Assembly: GCF_000771405.1 (NCBI RefSeq)
Contig: NZ_JDUI01000009.1
Coordinates: 78,441 to 142,440, forward strand
Source: Bifidobacterium pullorum DSM 20433
GTDB lineage: Bacteria; Actinomycetota; Actinomycetes; Actinomycetales; Bifidobacteriaceae
Direction: 5' to 3'
DNA: 64,000 nucleotides
The notes beneath the pieces are model-generated. The model worked only from the letters and a program-made list of their open reading frames with translations, was not told the DNA's origin and ran no database searches. Shown piece by piece: positions 17,423-26,746 of the stretch (the first letter of the stretch is position 1; every line of letters starts with the position of its first letter). Made by a program: the position numbers and the translations under genes.

Positions 17423-18015
17423 GCCTCGGTGGATGTGTCGGAGTCCGCGGTGAATGTGTCAGAGTCCGTGCCGGCGGAGGCGACGTCATCCAGGTCGATG
17501 TCATCGAGTTCGTCCCAGTCGTCCTCATCCTCGTCGTCCCAATCCGAATCCTCATCCGGATCGGCGTCCTCGTCGCGGGCCTCGGGATGCTTGTACGGGT
17601 CGGCGTCGCCGGCGTACTGGGCGGTCTCGCGGGCCTTGGCCAGCTCCTCGTCGCGCTTGCGGGCCACGGCCAGGATGTCCTCGATCTCATGGGCTTCGCC
17701 GGGCACCTCGTCGAAGATGAACTGCAGCTGCGGGGTCAGACGCAGGCCGGCCTTCGTGCCGACCAGCGAACGCAGACGGCCCTTGGCTTGGTTCAGCGCC
17801 TCCTGGGCGCGCTTGCGCTCGCCCTGCTCCTTGCCGGCATGGCCGAGCTGGGTCCAGTAGACCTTGGCGAGCTGCAGGTCGTTGGTCACACGCACCTCGG
17901 TGATGGTGACGTTGGCCAGACGCTTGTCGTGCAGCTGGGCCTCCATCGAGGAGGCGATGACACGCTGGATGAGCGCCGCGATGCGCGCGGCGCGGGGGTT
18001 GGTTCCTGAAGGCAT
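17419..18015 (-). CDS. rbfA: Ribosome-binding factor A with acidic tail
   Basis: Helps mature the 5' end of 16S rRNA in the small subunit. Residues 1-125 are the RbfA KH-type domain (RVIASSMEAQLHDKRLANVTITEV, VYWTQLG, FIFDEVPGEAHEIEDIL). The remaining 70 residues are an Asp/Glu-rich tail, so the total is 198 aa. The ATG at 18015 was chosen for its GAGGAA ribosome site and the conserved MPSGTNPRAARIA opening. The last codons (DSDTFTADSDTSTEA) are encoded by two copies of GGACTC[CT]GACACATxCACC, the arm of the intergenic palindrome family found elsewhere in the window; the tail end may thus have been acquired from a repeat. Confidence 0.94.
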   Translation of the reverse strand: MPSGTNPRAARIAALIQRVIASSMEAQLHDKRLANVTITEVRVTNDLQLAKVYWTQLGHAGKEQGERKRAQEALNQAKGRLRSLVGTKAGLRLTPQLQFIFDEVPGEAHEIEDILAVARKRDEELAKARETAQYAGDADPYKHPEARDEDADPDEDSDWDDEDEDDWDELDDIDLDDVASAGTDSDTFTADSDTSTEA

Positions 18016-18223
18016 GGGGTTCCTCGCTCGTTCGTCGTCAATCAGTCGGGCCGATGCGGTTCCTCGACGCGTCCGGCCGTATGTTCCGATGTTCCATCGT
18101 CGCACATCCCACGGTCATTGACCGCCGTCCGCGAACGGCGTGCACGACCCGGAACGCAGCGGGCGCCCGCGGCCGGAGAACCGGCTTGCGGACGCCCTAT
18201 GCACGCGGGGTTGTCCCGAGCGG

Positions 18224-20959
18224 CTACTTGCGCTCGATCTCCTGCATCTCGAAGGTCTCAATGACGTCGCCGATCTCGATGTCATTGAAGGAGCCGAGGT
18301 TGATACCGGCCTCGTAGCCTTCCTTGACGGAGGTGACGTCGTCCTTGAAACGACGCAGCGAGGAGATCTCCAGGTCGTTGACCGTGGCCACGCCGTTGCG
18401 CAGGATGCGGCACTTGGTACCGCGCTTGACCTCGCCGTCCTGCACCATGACGCCGGCGATGTTGCCGAACTTGGAGGAGCGGAAGATCTCGCGGATCTCC
18501 GAGTGGGAGGTGACGACCTCCTCGTACTCGGGCTTGAGCATGCCCTTGAGCGACGCCTCGATGTCCTCGATGGCCTTGTAGATGATCGAGTAGTACTTGA
18601 TCTCCACGCCCTCGCGCTCGGCCAGCTCCGCCACCTGACGGTTCGGACGCACGTTGAAGCCGATGATGACGGCCTTGTCGACCGTGGCCAGGTTGACGTC
18701 GTTCTGCGTGATCGCGCCGACGCCGCGGTGGATGACCTGGATGCCGACCTCGTCGGACACCTCGATCTTCATGAGCGAATCCTCGAGCGCCTCGACCGAG
18801 CCGGACGAATCGCCCTTGATGACGATGTTGAGCATATCCACCTCGGACTTGGCGAACTGCTCCTTGAGGCTCTCGAGCGAGACGATCTTGCGGCGCTTGG
18901 CCAGCTGGGCGGCGCGCTCGGTGGCCTGGCGCTTCTCGGCGATCTGGCGCGCGGTGCGGTCGTCCGGGGCGACGAGGAACAGGTCGCCCGCGGTCGGCAC
19001 CGAGGTCAGACCCAGCACCTGCACCGGCGTGGACGGCACGGCCTCCTTCATCTGCTTGCCGTTCTCGTCGAGCATCGCGCGGACGCGGCCGTACGAGGTG
19101 CCAGCCACGATGGCGTCGCCGACATGCAGGGTGCCCTGCTGCACCAGCACGGTGGCCACGGCGCCGCGGCCCTTGTCCAGACGCGCCTCGACGGTCGCGC
19201 CACGGGCGTCCATGTCGGGGTTCGCGCGCAGGTCGAGCTCGGCGTCGGCCGTCAGCAGCACGGCCTCGAGCAGCTTGTCGACGTTCGTACCCTGCTTGGC
19301 GGAGATGTCGACGAACATCGTGTCGCCGCCGTACTCCTCCGGCACCAGGCCGAACTCGGTGAGCTGGCCGCGGACCTTGTCCGGGTTGGCGCCGGCCACA
19401 TCGATCTTGTTGACGGCCACGACGATCGGCACATGCGCCGCCTGGGCGTGGTTGATGGCCTCGACGGTCTGCGGCATGACGCCGTCGTCGGCGGCGACCA
19501 CCAGGATCGCCACGTCGGTCAGCTCGGCGCCACGGGCACGCATGGCGGTGAACGCCTCATGGCCCGGGGTGTCGAGGAACGTGATCTTGCGCTGCTCACC
19601 CTCCAGCGAAACGGTGACCTGGTAGGCGCCGATGCGCTGCGTAATGCCGCCGGCCTCACCGGCGATGACGTTGGTGCGGCGGATGGTGTCGAGCAGTCGG
19701 GTCTTACCGTGATCGACATGACCCATGACGGTGACCACCGGCGGACGCGGCTTGAGGTCCGCATCCTCCTGGAGCTCCTCCTCATCCAGGTCGATGTCGA
19801 ACTGCTGCAGCAGCTCCTTGTCCTCCTCTTCGGCGGACACGATCTTGATGTTCCAGCCGATCTCCTCGCCGAGGATCTGGAACGTGGACTCGTCCAGCGA
19901 CTGCGTGGCCGTGGCCATCTCGCCGAGATGGAACAGCACGGTGACCAGCGCGGCCGGATTGACGTTGATCTTCTCCGCCAGATCGGCCAGCGAGGCACCC
20001 TGACGCAGACGGATGGTCTGCCCGTTGCCTGCGGGAATGCGCACGCCACCGATGATCGGGGCCTTCATCTCCTGGAATTCCTGGCGTTTCGCCAGCCTGT
20101 TCTTGCGGGCCTTCGACGACTTGCCGCCCTGACGGCCGAATGCGCCGGCCGCGCCGCCGCGGCCGCGACCGCCGCCGCGTGCGGGACCGTTATTCGGAGA
20201 GGCGCCGCCCTGGAACCCGCCGGAGGTGTTGCCACCGCCGAAACGATTGCCACCCGGACGGCTGTTGCCGCCCTGGCCGGGACGATGCTGTCCCCACTGC
20301 CCCGGCTTGGCGCCCTGCGCGCCCTGACCGGGACGACCGCGGAAGCCGCCGCGGCCGCCGCCCTGACCGGGACGGCCGTTGCCGCGACCGCCACGACCGT
20401 TGTCCACAGTGGGTCGGGACATCGGATGCGGACGCGGGATATCGCTCGGGGTCGGCGTATGCATGCCCTGCTTGCGGCTGAACGGGTTGTTGCCCGGACG
20501 GGGCCCGCTCGGACGCTGCGTATCCTGCGACTGGCTGCGGTTGCCCTGCGGTGCGGGCTTGCCGCCCTGGGGACGGGACTGACCATGGCCGCCCTGGCGC
20601 TGGCCGGGCTTCGGGGCCGCGTTGTGATGGCCGGATTCGGCAGCGGGCTTCGGCGCGGCGGGACCGGGCTTCGGGGCCGCCGCATGGGGCTTGCCGGAAT
20701 TCGTCGGTGCCGCGGGCGTGCCGGCGGTCGCCGGCTTGGCGGGCGCGGGCTTGGCGGGGGCCGGCTTCGCCGCGGCGGGCTTGGATTCCTGCGCGGCGCC
20801 GGGCTTGGGGAACGCCGCCTTCAGGCGACGGGCGACCGGGGGTTCCACGGTCGAGGATGCGGATTTGACGAATTCTCCCATTTCCTTGAGCTTCTCAAGG
20901 ATCGTCTTGCTATCGACGCCAAGTTCCTTGGCCAGATCATACACGCGTGCTTTCGGCAC
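18224..20959 (-). CDS. infB: Translation initiation factor IF-2
   Basis: GTPase that brings initiator tRNA to the 30S subunit. It is 911 aa. The start is a small IF2_N domain ([19 protein letters not shown]), followed by about 300 residues of low-complexity Pro/Gly/Gln/Asn/Arg-rich linker with Ala-Lys-Pro repeats. A second IF2_N-like domain, then the GTPase core, come next (G1 GHVDHGKT near residue 412, [12 protein letters not shown]), and domains II-IV close the protein. The start codon is GTG at 20959 with AGGAG 8 bases upstream. No ylxR-like frame is seen in the 207 bases between nusA and infB. Confidence 0.97.
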   Translation of the reverse strand: MPKARVYDLAKELGVDSKTILEKLKEMGEFVKSASSTVEPPVARRLKAAFPKPGAAQESKPAAAKPAPAKPAPAKPATAGTPAAPTNSGKPHAAAPKPGPAAPKPAAESGHHNAAPKPGQRQGGHGQSRPQGGKPAPQGNRSQSQDTQRPSGPRPGNNPFSRKQGMHTPTPSDIPRPHPMSRPTVDNGRGGRGNGRPGQGGGRGGFRGRPGQGAQGAKPGQWGQHRPGQGGNSRPGGNRFGGGNTSGGFQGGASPNNGPARGGGRGRGGAAGAFGRQGGKSSKARKNRLAKRQEFQEMKAPIIGGVRIPAGNGQTIRLRQGASLADLAEKINVNPAALVTVLFHLGEMATATQSLDESTFQILGEEIGWNIKIVSAEEEDKELLQQFDIDLDEEELQEDADLKPRPPVVTVMGHVDHGKTRLLDTIRRTNVIAGEAGGITQRIGAYQVTVSLEGEQRKITFLDTPGHEAFTAMRARGAELTDVAILVVAADDGVMPQTVEAINHAQAAHVPIVVAVNKIDVAGANPDKVRGQLTEFGLVPEEYGGDTMFVDISAKQGTNVDKLLEAVLLTADAELDLRANPDMDARGATVEARLDKGRGAVATVLVQQGTLHVGDAIVAGTSYGRVRAMLDENGKQMKEAVPSTPVQVLGLTSVPTAGDLFLVAPDDRTARQIAEKRQATERAAQLAKRRKIVSLESLKEQFAKSEVDMLNIVIKGDSSGSVEALEDSLMKIEVSDEVGIQVIHRGVGAITQNDVNLATVDKAVIIGFNVRPNRQVAELAEREGVEIKYYSIIYKAIEDIEASLKGMLKPEYEEVVTSHSEIREIFRSSKFGNIAGVMVQDGEVKRGTKCRILRNGVATVNDLEISSLRRFKDDVTSVKEGYEAGINLGSFNDIEIGDVIETFEMQEIERK

Positions 20960-21166
20960 TCAATTCTCCTATTCTGCGACCGCGCGTATGCCGGCGGTCA
21001 CGCTTCGATGACGGCGAGCTTACCCTGTCTCATCGTGCAACCATGGTCGTTATACCTCGTGTTTCATACCGCGGCGCAGAACCGCAGTCCAACGCCCGGA
21101 ATACCGCAGCCAAGCATACTCGTGGCTGTGGAGAATCCGGGCGTGGCGAGCGTGGGAATCCCGGGG

Positions 21167-22195
21167 TCAGGATTCGTGTTCCTCCTGCTTGGCCTGGTGG
21201 GCCTCGGCGGATTCAATGCCGATCTTCCATCCGGTCAGCTTGGCCGCCAGACGGGCGTTCTGCCCCTCCTTGCCGATGGCCAGCGACAGCTGATCGTCAT
21301 GGATGAAGGCGATGGCGGTCTTGTTCTTCTCGCTGATGACCTTGACGCCGGTCGCCACCGCGGGCGACAGCGCGGCCGCCACGAACTTGGCGGGATCGGC
21401 CGACCAGTCGACGATATCGATCTTCTCCGGGCCGAGGTTCTCCATCACGGCACGCACACGCGCGCCGCCGGGGCCGATCAGGGCGCCCTTCGGGTTGACG
21501 CCCTCGGTGTTGGCGCGCACGGCGATCTTCGTGCGGGCGCCGGCCTCGCGGGCGATCGCCATGATCGACACGGCGCCGGAATTCAGCTCGGGCACCTCAC
21601 GCTCGAACAGGTGACGAACCAGTTCCGGATGCGAGCGCGACACGATGATCTCCGGTCCACGCAGCCCCCGGGCCACATTCACCACGTATACGCGCAGACG
21701 CTCGCCGTGGCGGTACCGTTCGCCGGGCACCTGCTCGCGGCGGGGCAGAATCGCCTCCACATCGCCGACCGCGATATGCACGTTCGCGGTGTCCTTGGCG
21801 TCCTGCTGCACGATGCCGGTGATCAGCTTGCCCTTCTGTCCGGAGAAGGCACCGAAGACCTTGTCGTCCTCCGCCTTGCGGAACAGCTGGGTGATGACCT
21901 GGCGCGCCGTGGAGGCGGCCAGACGGCCGAAATCACGCGGAGTGTCGTCGTATTCCTCGCCGAGCTTCGGAGCGGGGTGCGGATCGTCCTCGGTCGGCTC
22001 GACCGGAATCTCATCCTGCGCCCACACGGTGAACGTGCCGGCGCGGTCGTCAAGTTCAATGCGCGCATGCTTGGCGGCGTGCGGGGTTTTCATATATGCG
22101 AGCCGCAGCGCCTCGGCGAGTGCGGTATCCAACGTCTCCGCATCGATTCCCTGCTCGGCGGCCAGCCGATGCATGCCATTCAGGTCCAGTTCCAT
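21167..22195 (-). CDS. nusA: Transcription termination/antitermination factor NusA
   Basis: Binds RNA polymerase and nascent RNA to modulate pausing, termination and antitermination. The product of 342 aa has the N-terminal polymerase-binding domain, an S1 domain (GKLITGIVQQDAKDTANVHIAVG) and two KH domains (GARVRAVMENLGPEKIDIVDWS; DDQLSLAIGKEGQNARLAAKLTGWKIGI). It lacks the C-terminal acidic repeats of E. coli NusA, as usual in actinobacteria. The ATG at 22195 is preferred over the in-frame TTG two codons upstream because AGGAGG is 8 bases from it. First gene of the nusA-infB group. Confidence 0.96.
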   Translation of the reverse strand: MELDLNGMHRLAAEQGIDAETLDTALAEALRLAYMKTPHAAKHARIELDDRAGTFTVWAQDEIPVEPTEDDPHPAPKLGEEYDDTPRDFGRLAASTARQVITQLFRKAEDDKVFGAFSGQKGKLITGIVQQDAKDTANVHIAVGDVEAILPRREQVPGERYRHGERLRVYVVNVARGLRGPEIIVSRSHPELVRHLFEREVPELNSGAVSIMAIAREAGARTKIAVRANTEGVNPKGALIGPGGARVRAVMENLGPEKIDIVDWSADPAKFVAAALSPAVATGVKVISEKNKTAIAFIHDDQLSLAIGKEGQNARLAAKLTGWKIGIESAEAHQAKQEEHES

Positions 22196-22269
22196 CTTCA
22201 AGACCTCCTATGAAGTTATATCCGAGCGCTTGGCCCACTGGTCACAGTCAAAGGCTAGTCTAGTGGTTT

Positions 22270-23256
22270 ATGCAGACACTGTACGCCGCGAAGAATCGCC
22301 TGTTTCCGCGTGTCCGCCGTTGGGCGGCGGCCGTGGCGGCGATCGTATCCGCCGCGGCGCTGTGTGCCTGCGATCCCCCACGCATCGAGGGGCGCGCCGA
22401 GGCCGAACGCCGGCTCAACCCCTGCGAGCAGGCGTTGTACACGGCGTTGGACGCCGACCGCACGATCGCGACGGCGAAGCCGGTGATGCTGGCGCATACG
22501 GAACTGACCATCTCACGGGACGCTTGGCTGGACGTGGCGGTGTATTGCCCCAGCCGGTTCGGCGAGGGGGTCACGCACGCGGCACGCGCGCAGGTGCGCG
22601 CCGAAGCCGTGTACGGGGCGGACGCCGTCGACGCCGGTTGGTCCGTGAACGGCGTGGCCACGCTGGATCCCGATGCGGATGCGGACGCGCTCGACGGACT
22701 GGTGGACCTGTCCGCCGCGGCGCTTACCGAAGATAAGGCGGGATTCGCCTTCGAGGTGCTGGCCGCACGCGGCGCGCCCGGTGCCACGCTGGAACTCAGC
22801 GACAGGTCCAAGTCCGCCGCGCAGAAGCTGGCGGCGATGTCCGGCGACGATTCCCGGCAGGCCGTCTATGCCGTCGGAAATCTGATCGACAATCCCGACA
22901 CGGCATTGGACGGCGCCACCGGGCTGAAGGCCCCCACCGCCTCGGTCGTACTGATGGACTGCGCAAGGTCGTTGGTCGGCGCCGTGGCGGAGGGAACCGA
23001 ACTGCCCACGGGTGCGGACGCCGAGTCCGCGCAATCCGGCGACGTGGGAATGACGCGGACCGATGGCGCGAGCGGCACGCAGCGCAACGGTTCGGATGGC
23101 ACGCCGGCCGGCGGCACGGACGCCGATCGAACCGTCGAACGCGCCTGGCGTGCGTACGCCGTGCAGGCGGCGAACCATACCGCGCAGGCGTTCCGCCTGG
23201 GCTACCCGATGATTGACGAGGCGTTGTTCGAGGCTGAAGACACGGCCAAGGACTGA
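22270..23256 (+). CDS. Hypothetical secreted lipoprotein
   Basis: Not recognised. The 328-aa product starts with a basic N-terminus and a hydrophobic stretch ending ALCACD, a lipobox with the modifiable cysteine near residue 37, so it is predicted to be lipid-anchored outside the membrane. The mature region has a GRAEAERRLNPCEQALYTALDADR segment, paired cysteines, and two internal regions with DADADALDGLVDLSAAALTED-like helical character. A Gly/Thr/Asp-rich low-complexity stretch precedes the C-terminal helix (AYAVQAANHTAQAFRLGY). No enzyme motif is visible. It is divergent from nusA by 74 bases and lies between two copies of a 16-bp direct repeat (22230 and 23425). Confidence 0.7.
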   Translation: MQTLYAAKNRLFPRVRRWAAAVAAIVSAAALCACDPPRIEGRAEAERRLNPCEQALYTALDADRTIATAKPVMLAHTELTISRDAWLDVAVYCPSRFGEGVTHAARAQVRAEAVYGADAVDAGWSVNGVATLDPDADADALDGLVDLSAAALTEDKAGFAFEVLAARGAPGATLELSDRSKSAAQKLAAMSGDDSRQAVYAVGNLIDNPDTALDGATGLKAPTASVVLMDCARSLVGAVAEGTELPTGADAESAQSGDVGMTRTDGASGTQRNGSDGTPAGGTDADRTVERAWRAYAVQAANHTAQAFRLGYPMIDEALFEAEDTAKD

Positions 23257-23327
23257 ACAGACGCCACGCCGATTTGACGTGTCAGCGTTCTGTGCCATAA
23301 TAGACAAGTTGCTTATGGCAACCATAA

Positions 23328-23416
23328 GGATGAGTGTCCGAGCGGTCTAAGGAGCACGCCTCGAAAGCGTGTGAGGGCAACCCCCTCCGCGAGTTCGAAT
23401 CTCGCCTCATCCGCCA
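23328..23416 (+). tRNA. tRNA-Ser (CGA)
   Basis: A class II tRNA with acceptor stem GGATGAG/CTCATCC, discriminator G and encoded CCA (23414-23416). The anticodon stem CACGC/GCGTG holds the loop CTCGAAA, giving anticodon CGA for the UCG codon. The long variable arm GAGGGCAACCCCCTC and the T-arm GCGAG-TTCGAAT-CTCGC are as expected for serine. Confidence 0.96.
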
Positions 23417-23418
23417 CC

Positions 23419-23448
23419 AAAGGTCTTGGCCCACTGGTCAAGACCTTT
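23419..23448 (+). terminator. Terminator after tRNA-Ser
   Basis: AAAGGTCTTG and CAAGACCTTT pair around GCCCACTGGT and run into TTTTTGCG. The loop carries part of a 16-mer (CTTGGCCCACTGGTCA) also present at 22230. Confidence 0.85.
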
Positions 23449-23472
23449 TTGCGTATGTGGCAAGACTTGGGG

Positions 23473-23515
23473 CGTAGGCTGGGGTATAGGCCAGATTTGG
23501 GTTATAGGCCAGATT
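23473..23515 (+). repeat. Short 18-base tandem repeat downstream of tRNA-Ser
   Basis: TATAGGCCAGATT occurs at 23485 and 23503, with a degenerate earlier unit (GTAGGCTGGGG) at 23473. No function seen. Confidence 0.6.
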
Positions 23516-23627
23516 GTGTGTCCGGAGGCAGGGGGTGTTAGGTAGCGTCAGGTGTCTGGACGAGGGTGACATTCAGGTCACAGTCGTGCCCCCCCCTGTT
23601 TCCCGACCAACGAGGGCGACACATGGT

Positions 23628-23737
23628 ACGACACGCCGTACCCGTGGCAAACCACCCCCAAAAGTTTGCCGTGTTTGGCGGAATATAGCGGAAGTCGGCA
23701 AACTTTCGGGGGTGGTTTGCCACATCGTCGGCGTGTC
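23628..23737. repeat. Large two-part inverted repeat (hairpin C) after truA
   Basis: An outer stem CGACACGCCG/CGGCGTGTCG and an inner stem of about 26 bp (GTGGCAAACCACCCCC then AAAGTTTGCCG, with complements) are separated by matching 5-base internal loops. The apical loop of about 30 bases contains GGAATATAGCGG, a 12-mer also found at the centre of element A2. It lies 19 bases beyond the truA stop codon. It could be a non-autonomous mobile repeat or a very long terminator; nothing in it codes. Confidence 0.75.
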
Positions 23738-23755
23738 GCGGCGAGCGAGCACCGT

Positions 23756-24691
23756 CTACAACGTGCGTTTGGCCCGAATCGCCTCGGCGCGCGTCGCCAG
23801 CCGGTCGTCGGGCGGATACGCCACATGCTCCAGCGTCAATCCCTGCGGCGCGATCGGACCGGTCGAGCCCTCCCGCAGCGGCACGGCCATCTTCCCGGCG
23901 AACCAGTCCAGGTCCTTCTTACCCTGTCCCACCTTCACGCAGGCATTGACCAGCGAACGGACCATATTGCGGGCGAAGGCGTCAGCCACGATCGTGAAGC
24001 ACAGCAGTCCGGATTCGGCCGCGGGCACGGTATATCCATCGGCGGTCCCCTGTCCGGCGTCCCGGGCGTGATCGGGTCGGTCCGGGACCAGGGGCGAGAC
24101 CGGGATGCGCGACCAATAGGCCCGCTTGACCTCGCGAATCGTGGTGCCGCCCGGATTGGGGGTCGCGAACGAACCGAAATCGTGCAGGCCGAGCGTCATG
24201 GTCGCCGCCGCATTCATCGCGTCGATGTCGAGACGGTCGTCGATGGCCAGCACGAAGCCGCGCATCCGGGGATCCACCGGACGCCCCTCATCGCAGATAC
24301 GGTACACATAGGTGCGTTCCAGCGCCGAGAACCGGGCGTCGAACCCGTCGGGGGCCACACTCACCGCATGGATGGCGATGTCGGCGGGAACCATGCGGGA
24401 CAAGCGACGGAACAGCGCCTCCGGGGCGGGCACGCCCATATGGCCCACGCAGCGGTCCAACGTGGCCTGGGACACGTCCAGGTGACAGACCTGATGCAGC
24501 GCGTGCACGCCGGTGTCGGTCCGGCCGGCCACGGTCAGACGCAGCGGCTCGTCGGCGTCATCCTGCGGGACGTGCAGGATTGTGTGCAGGGCTTGCTCCA
24601 ACTCGCCTTGCACGGTACGCAGCGTCGGCTGCTTGGCCCAGCCGTAGAACGCGCCGCCGTCGTATCCCAGGTCCAGTCTCAGTCTCACCAT
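23756..24691 (-). CDS. truA: tRNA pseudouridine(38-40) synthase
   Basis: Makes pseudouridine at positions 38-40 of the tRNA anticodon arm. The 311-aa protein opens VRLRLDLGYDGGAFYGWAKQ and has catalytic D59 in VAGRTDTGVHALHQ; the second half has RTYVYRICDEG and a C-terminal FARNMVRSLVNACVKVGQGKKD. The ATG at 24691 follows GAGGAG; the open frame extends 72 codons upstream but only through repeat DNA. It follows rplQ on the same strand after a terminator and two palindromic elements, so its transcription is probably separate. Confidence 0.95.
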   Translation of the reverse strand: MVRLRLDLGYDGGAFYGWAKQPTLRTVQGELEQALHTILHVPQDDADEPLRLTVAGRTDTGVHALHQVCHLDVSQATLDRCVGHMGVPAPEALFRRLSRMVPADIAIHAVSVAPDGFDARFSALERTYVYRICDEGRPVDPRMRGFVLAIDDRLDIDAMNAAATMTLGLHDFGSFATPNPGGTTIREVKRAYWSRIPVSPLVPDRPDHARDAGQGTADGYTVPAAESGLLCFTIVADAFARNMVRSLVNACVKVGQGKKDLDWFAGKMAVPLREGSTGPIAPQGLTLEHVAYPPDDRLATRAEAIRAKRTL

Positions 24692-24772
24692 GTCCGACTC
24701 CTCACCTTCTTCCCGATTCTCCCCGGCCCCTTCCTCCGGGTCGCTCCCGGACCATGTTCCGCTCCCTCCCCG

Positions 24773-24970
24773 GACTCTGATCCATCGTGACTGTGATCCA
24801 TCTCCCAAACGTTGAAATACCAACCTTTTGTGGAATGGATCAGGGGCACGATGTGTCAGAGTCTGGAGAAGACCCCGTGACTCTGATCTATCGTGACGAT
24901 GATCCATCTCCCGAAACGTTGGAATACCAACATTTTAAGGAATGGATCAAGGTCACGATGTGTCAGAGTC
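24773..24970. repeat. Palindromic element A3, tandem doublet
   Basis: Two head-to-tail copies (24773-24863 and 24879-24970). Each has a left arm GACTCTGATC[CT]ATCGTGAC followed by a second half-unit TGATCCATCTCCC, a palindromic centre AAACGTTG[AG]AATACCAAC, then GGAATGGATCA and the right arm CACGATGTGTCAGAGTC. Arms of one copy can pair over about 35 bases. It lies between the rplQ terminator and truA. This is the clearest example of the family. Confidence 0.85.
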
Positions 24971-25005
24971 CGGAAGGGTGCGTGGAGGTCCGGGAGGTGT
25001 GGCTA

Positions 25006-25039
25006 CGAAAAAGGGCCGGGAACTGGTGGTTCCCGACCC
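25006..25039 (-). terminator. Terminator of the rpoA-rplQ transcript
   Basis: On the minus strand, GGGTCGGGAAC pairs with GTTCCCGGCCC (one G-T pair) around a 5-base loop and runs into TTTTTCG. It closes the ribosomal superoperon. Confidence 0.8.
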
Positions 25040-25060
25040 AATCAGCCTATCAGGCTATGC

Positions 25061-25591
25061 TCACTCGGCCTTCTCGGCCTCGTCCGCGGTCTCCTCAGCC
25101 GGAGCCTCGGCTTCAACGGCCTGCTCGGCCGGAGCCTCAGCGGCGGTCTCCTCGACCACGGCCGGGGTCTCGTCCTCGGCGGCGACCTTGGCGGCGGCTT
25201 CGGCTTCCTTCACCACGGCCTTCTTCGGGCTCACCGGCTCGGTGACCAGCTCGATGATGGCGGCGGGAGCGGCATCGCCCTTACGCGGGGCGATCTTGAT
25301 GATGCGGGTGTAGCCGCCCTCACGCTGCTCCATCTGCTCGGCGATCTGGGTGAACAGCACATGCACCACGGACTTGTTGCGGATGACGCGCATCACGCGA
25401 CGGCGGGAGTGCAGATCACCGCGCTTCGCGAAGGTGATCAGGCGCTCGGCCAGCGGACGCAGACGCTTGGCGCGCTGCAGGGTGGTGGTGATGCGGCCGT
25501 ACTGGAACAGGCTGGTGGCCATGTTCGCGAGCATCAGGCGCTCATGCGCGGGGCTGGACGCCAGACGCGGGCCCTTCTTCGGGGTAGGCAT
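25061..25591 (-). CDS. rplQ: 50S ribosomal protein L17
   Basis: A 176-aa large-subunit protein near the exit tunnel. The conserved core ([54 protein letters not shown]) covers residues 1-120. The last 45-50 residues are an Ala/Glu-rich acidic tail seen in actinobacterial L17. Last gene of the infA-rpmJ-rpsM-rpsK-rpoA-rplQ group, 86 bases after rpoA. Confidence 0.97.
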   Translation of the reverse strand: MPTPKKGPRLASSPAHERLMLANMATSLFQYGRITTTLQRAKRLRPLAERLITFAKRGDLHSRRRVMRVIRNKSVVHVLFTQIAEQMEQREGGYTRIIKIAPRKGDAAPAAIIELVTEPVSPKKAVVKEAEAAAKVAAEDETPAVVEETAAEAPAEQAVEAEAPAEETADEAEKAE

Positions 25592-25677
25592 AGTTAGTTA
25601 CTCCTTATTGCCCCGGAGTCCAGGTGGGCAACTGCCCGAGCATCCGAACTCCGGAACGGTTGGTCGAAGTTGGCGGT

Positions 25678-26673
25678 TCACTCGTCCTCGGGCGAGAAGA
25701 ACGTGCCACCTTCAAGGTTGTTGGCGTCGAAGCCCAGCGGCGAGGCCTTCAGCGACAGTCCGAGCGACTGCAGCTTCTCCTTGACCTCATCGATCGACTT
25801 CATGCCGAAATTGCGGATGTCGAGCAGGTCCTGCTCGGTGTGGGAGACGAGCTCGCCGATGGTGTGGATGCCCTCGCGCTTCAGGCAGTTGTAGCTGCGC
25901 TGAGTGAGGTTGAGATCCTCGATCGGCACGGCCATCTCGGGGTTCGTCTCCTCGACCACGGGGGCCGGGCCGACCTCGACGCCTTCCGCCTGGGTGTTGA
26001 GCTCGCGGCACAGGCCGAACAGCTCGACCAGCGTAGAGCCGGCGGAGGCCACCGCGTCACGCGGCGAGATGGCGGGCTTGGTCTCCACGTCCAGAATGAG
26101 CTTGTCGAAGTCCGTGCGCTGCTCCACACGGGTGGCCTCGACCTTGTAGCTCACCTTGAGCACCGGGGAGTAGATCGAGTCGACCGGGATGCGGCCGATC
26201 TCGTCGTTATCCTGCTTGTTCATCTGCGCGGGCACGTAGCCACGGCCACGCTCGACAGTGAACTCGATCTCGAGTTCGCCGTCCTCGGCCAGGGTGGCGA
26301 TGTGCTTGTCCGGGTTGGCGATGGTCACACCGGCAGGCGGGGTGATGTCGCCGGCGGTCACTTCGCCCTCACCGTTCTTGCGCAGGTACATGACGACCGG
26401 TTCGTCATATTCGCTGGTGAGCACGATTCCCTTGATGTTGAGCAGGATCTCGGTCACGTCCTCCTCGACGCCGGGCAGAGTGGTGAACTCGTGCAGGGCA
26501 CCGGAGATACGCACCGACGTCACAGCGGCACCCGGGATGGAGCTCAGGAGCGTACGGCGCAGCGAGTTGCCAAGCGTATAGCCGAATCCGGGCTCGAGCG
26601 GCTCGATCGTGAAGCGGGAGCGCTGGGGGTTGAGGGTTTCCTCGGTAAGTGTCGGACGCTGTGCGATAAGCAC
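25678..26673 (-). CDS. rpoA: DNA-directed RNA polymerase alpha subunit
   Basis: Assembly platform of RNA polymerase, 331 aa. The N-terminal domain has [25 protein letters not shown], the dimerisation region; the C-terminal domain (residues about 250-320) has [23 protein letters not shown] and [14 protein letters not shown], which bind UP elements and activators. Its place between rpsK and rplQ is the usual alpha-operon order. Confidence 0.98.
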   Translation of the reverse strand: MLIAQRPTLTEETLNPQRSRFTIEPLEPGFGYTLGNSLRRTLLSSIPGAAVTSVRISGALHEFTTLPGVEEDVTEILLNIKGIVLTSEYDEPVVMYLRKNGEGEVTAGDITPPAGVTIANPDKHIATLAEDGELEIEFTVERGRGYVPAQMNKQDNDEIGRIPVDSIYSPVLKVSYKVEATRVEQRTDFDKLILDVETKPAISPRDAVASAGSTLVELFGLCRELNTQAEGVEVGPAPVVEETNPEMAVPIEDLNLTQRSYNCLKREGIHTIGELVSHTEQDLLDIRNFGMKSIDEVKEKLQSLGLSLKASPLGFDANNLEGGTFFSPEDE

Positions 26674-26746
26674 TGTGGTATCCTTTCAGCTCCCAACCGG
26701 TGGTGCACTCACCGGCCGAAGCGGGTTGGATGGATGGTTGGTGTGC

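Noticed and set aside
20960..21166. ylxR between nusA and infB
   Set aside because: The gap is 207 bases and no frame shows the YlxR GRGAYV-type motifs.
18140..22213. Very long open frame on the plus strand opposite infB and nusA (over 1300 codons)
   Set aside because: It is the antisense shadow of two clearly conserved genes in G+C-rich DNA; the translation is His/Asp/Leu/Arg-rich without any domain.
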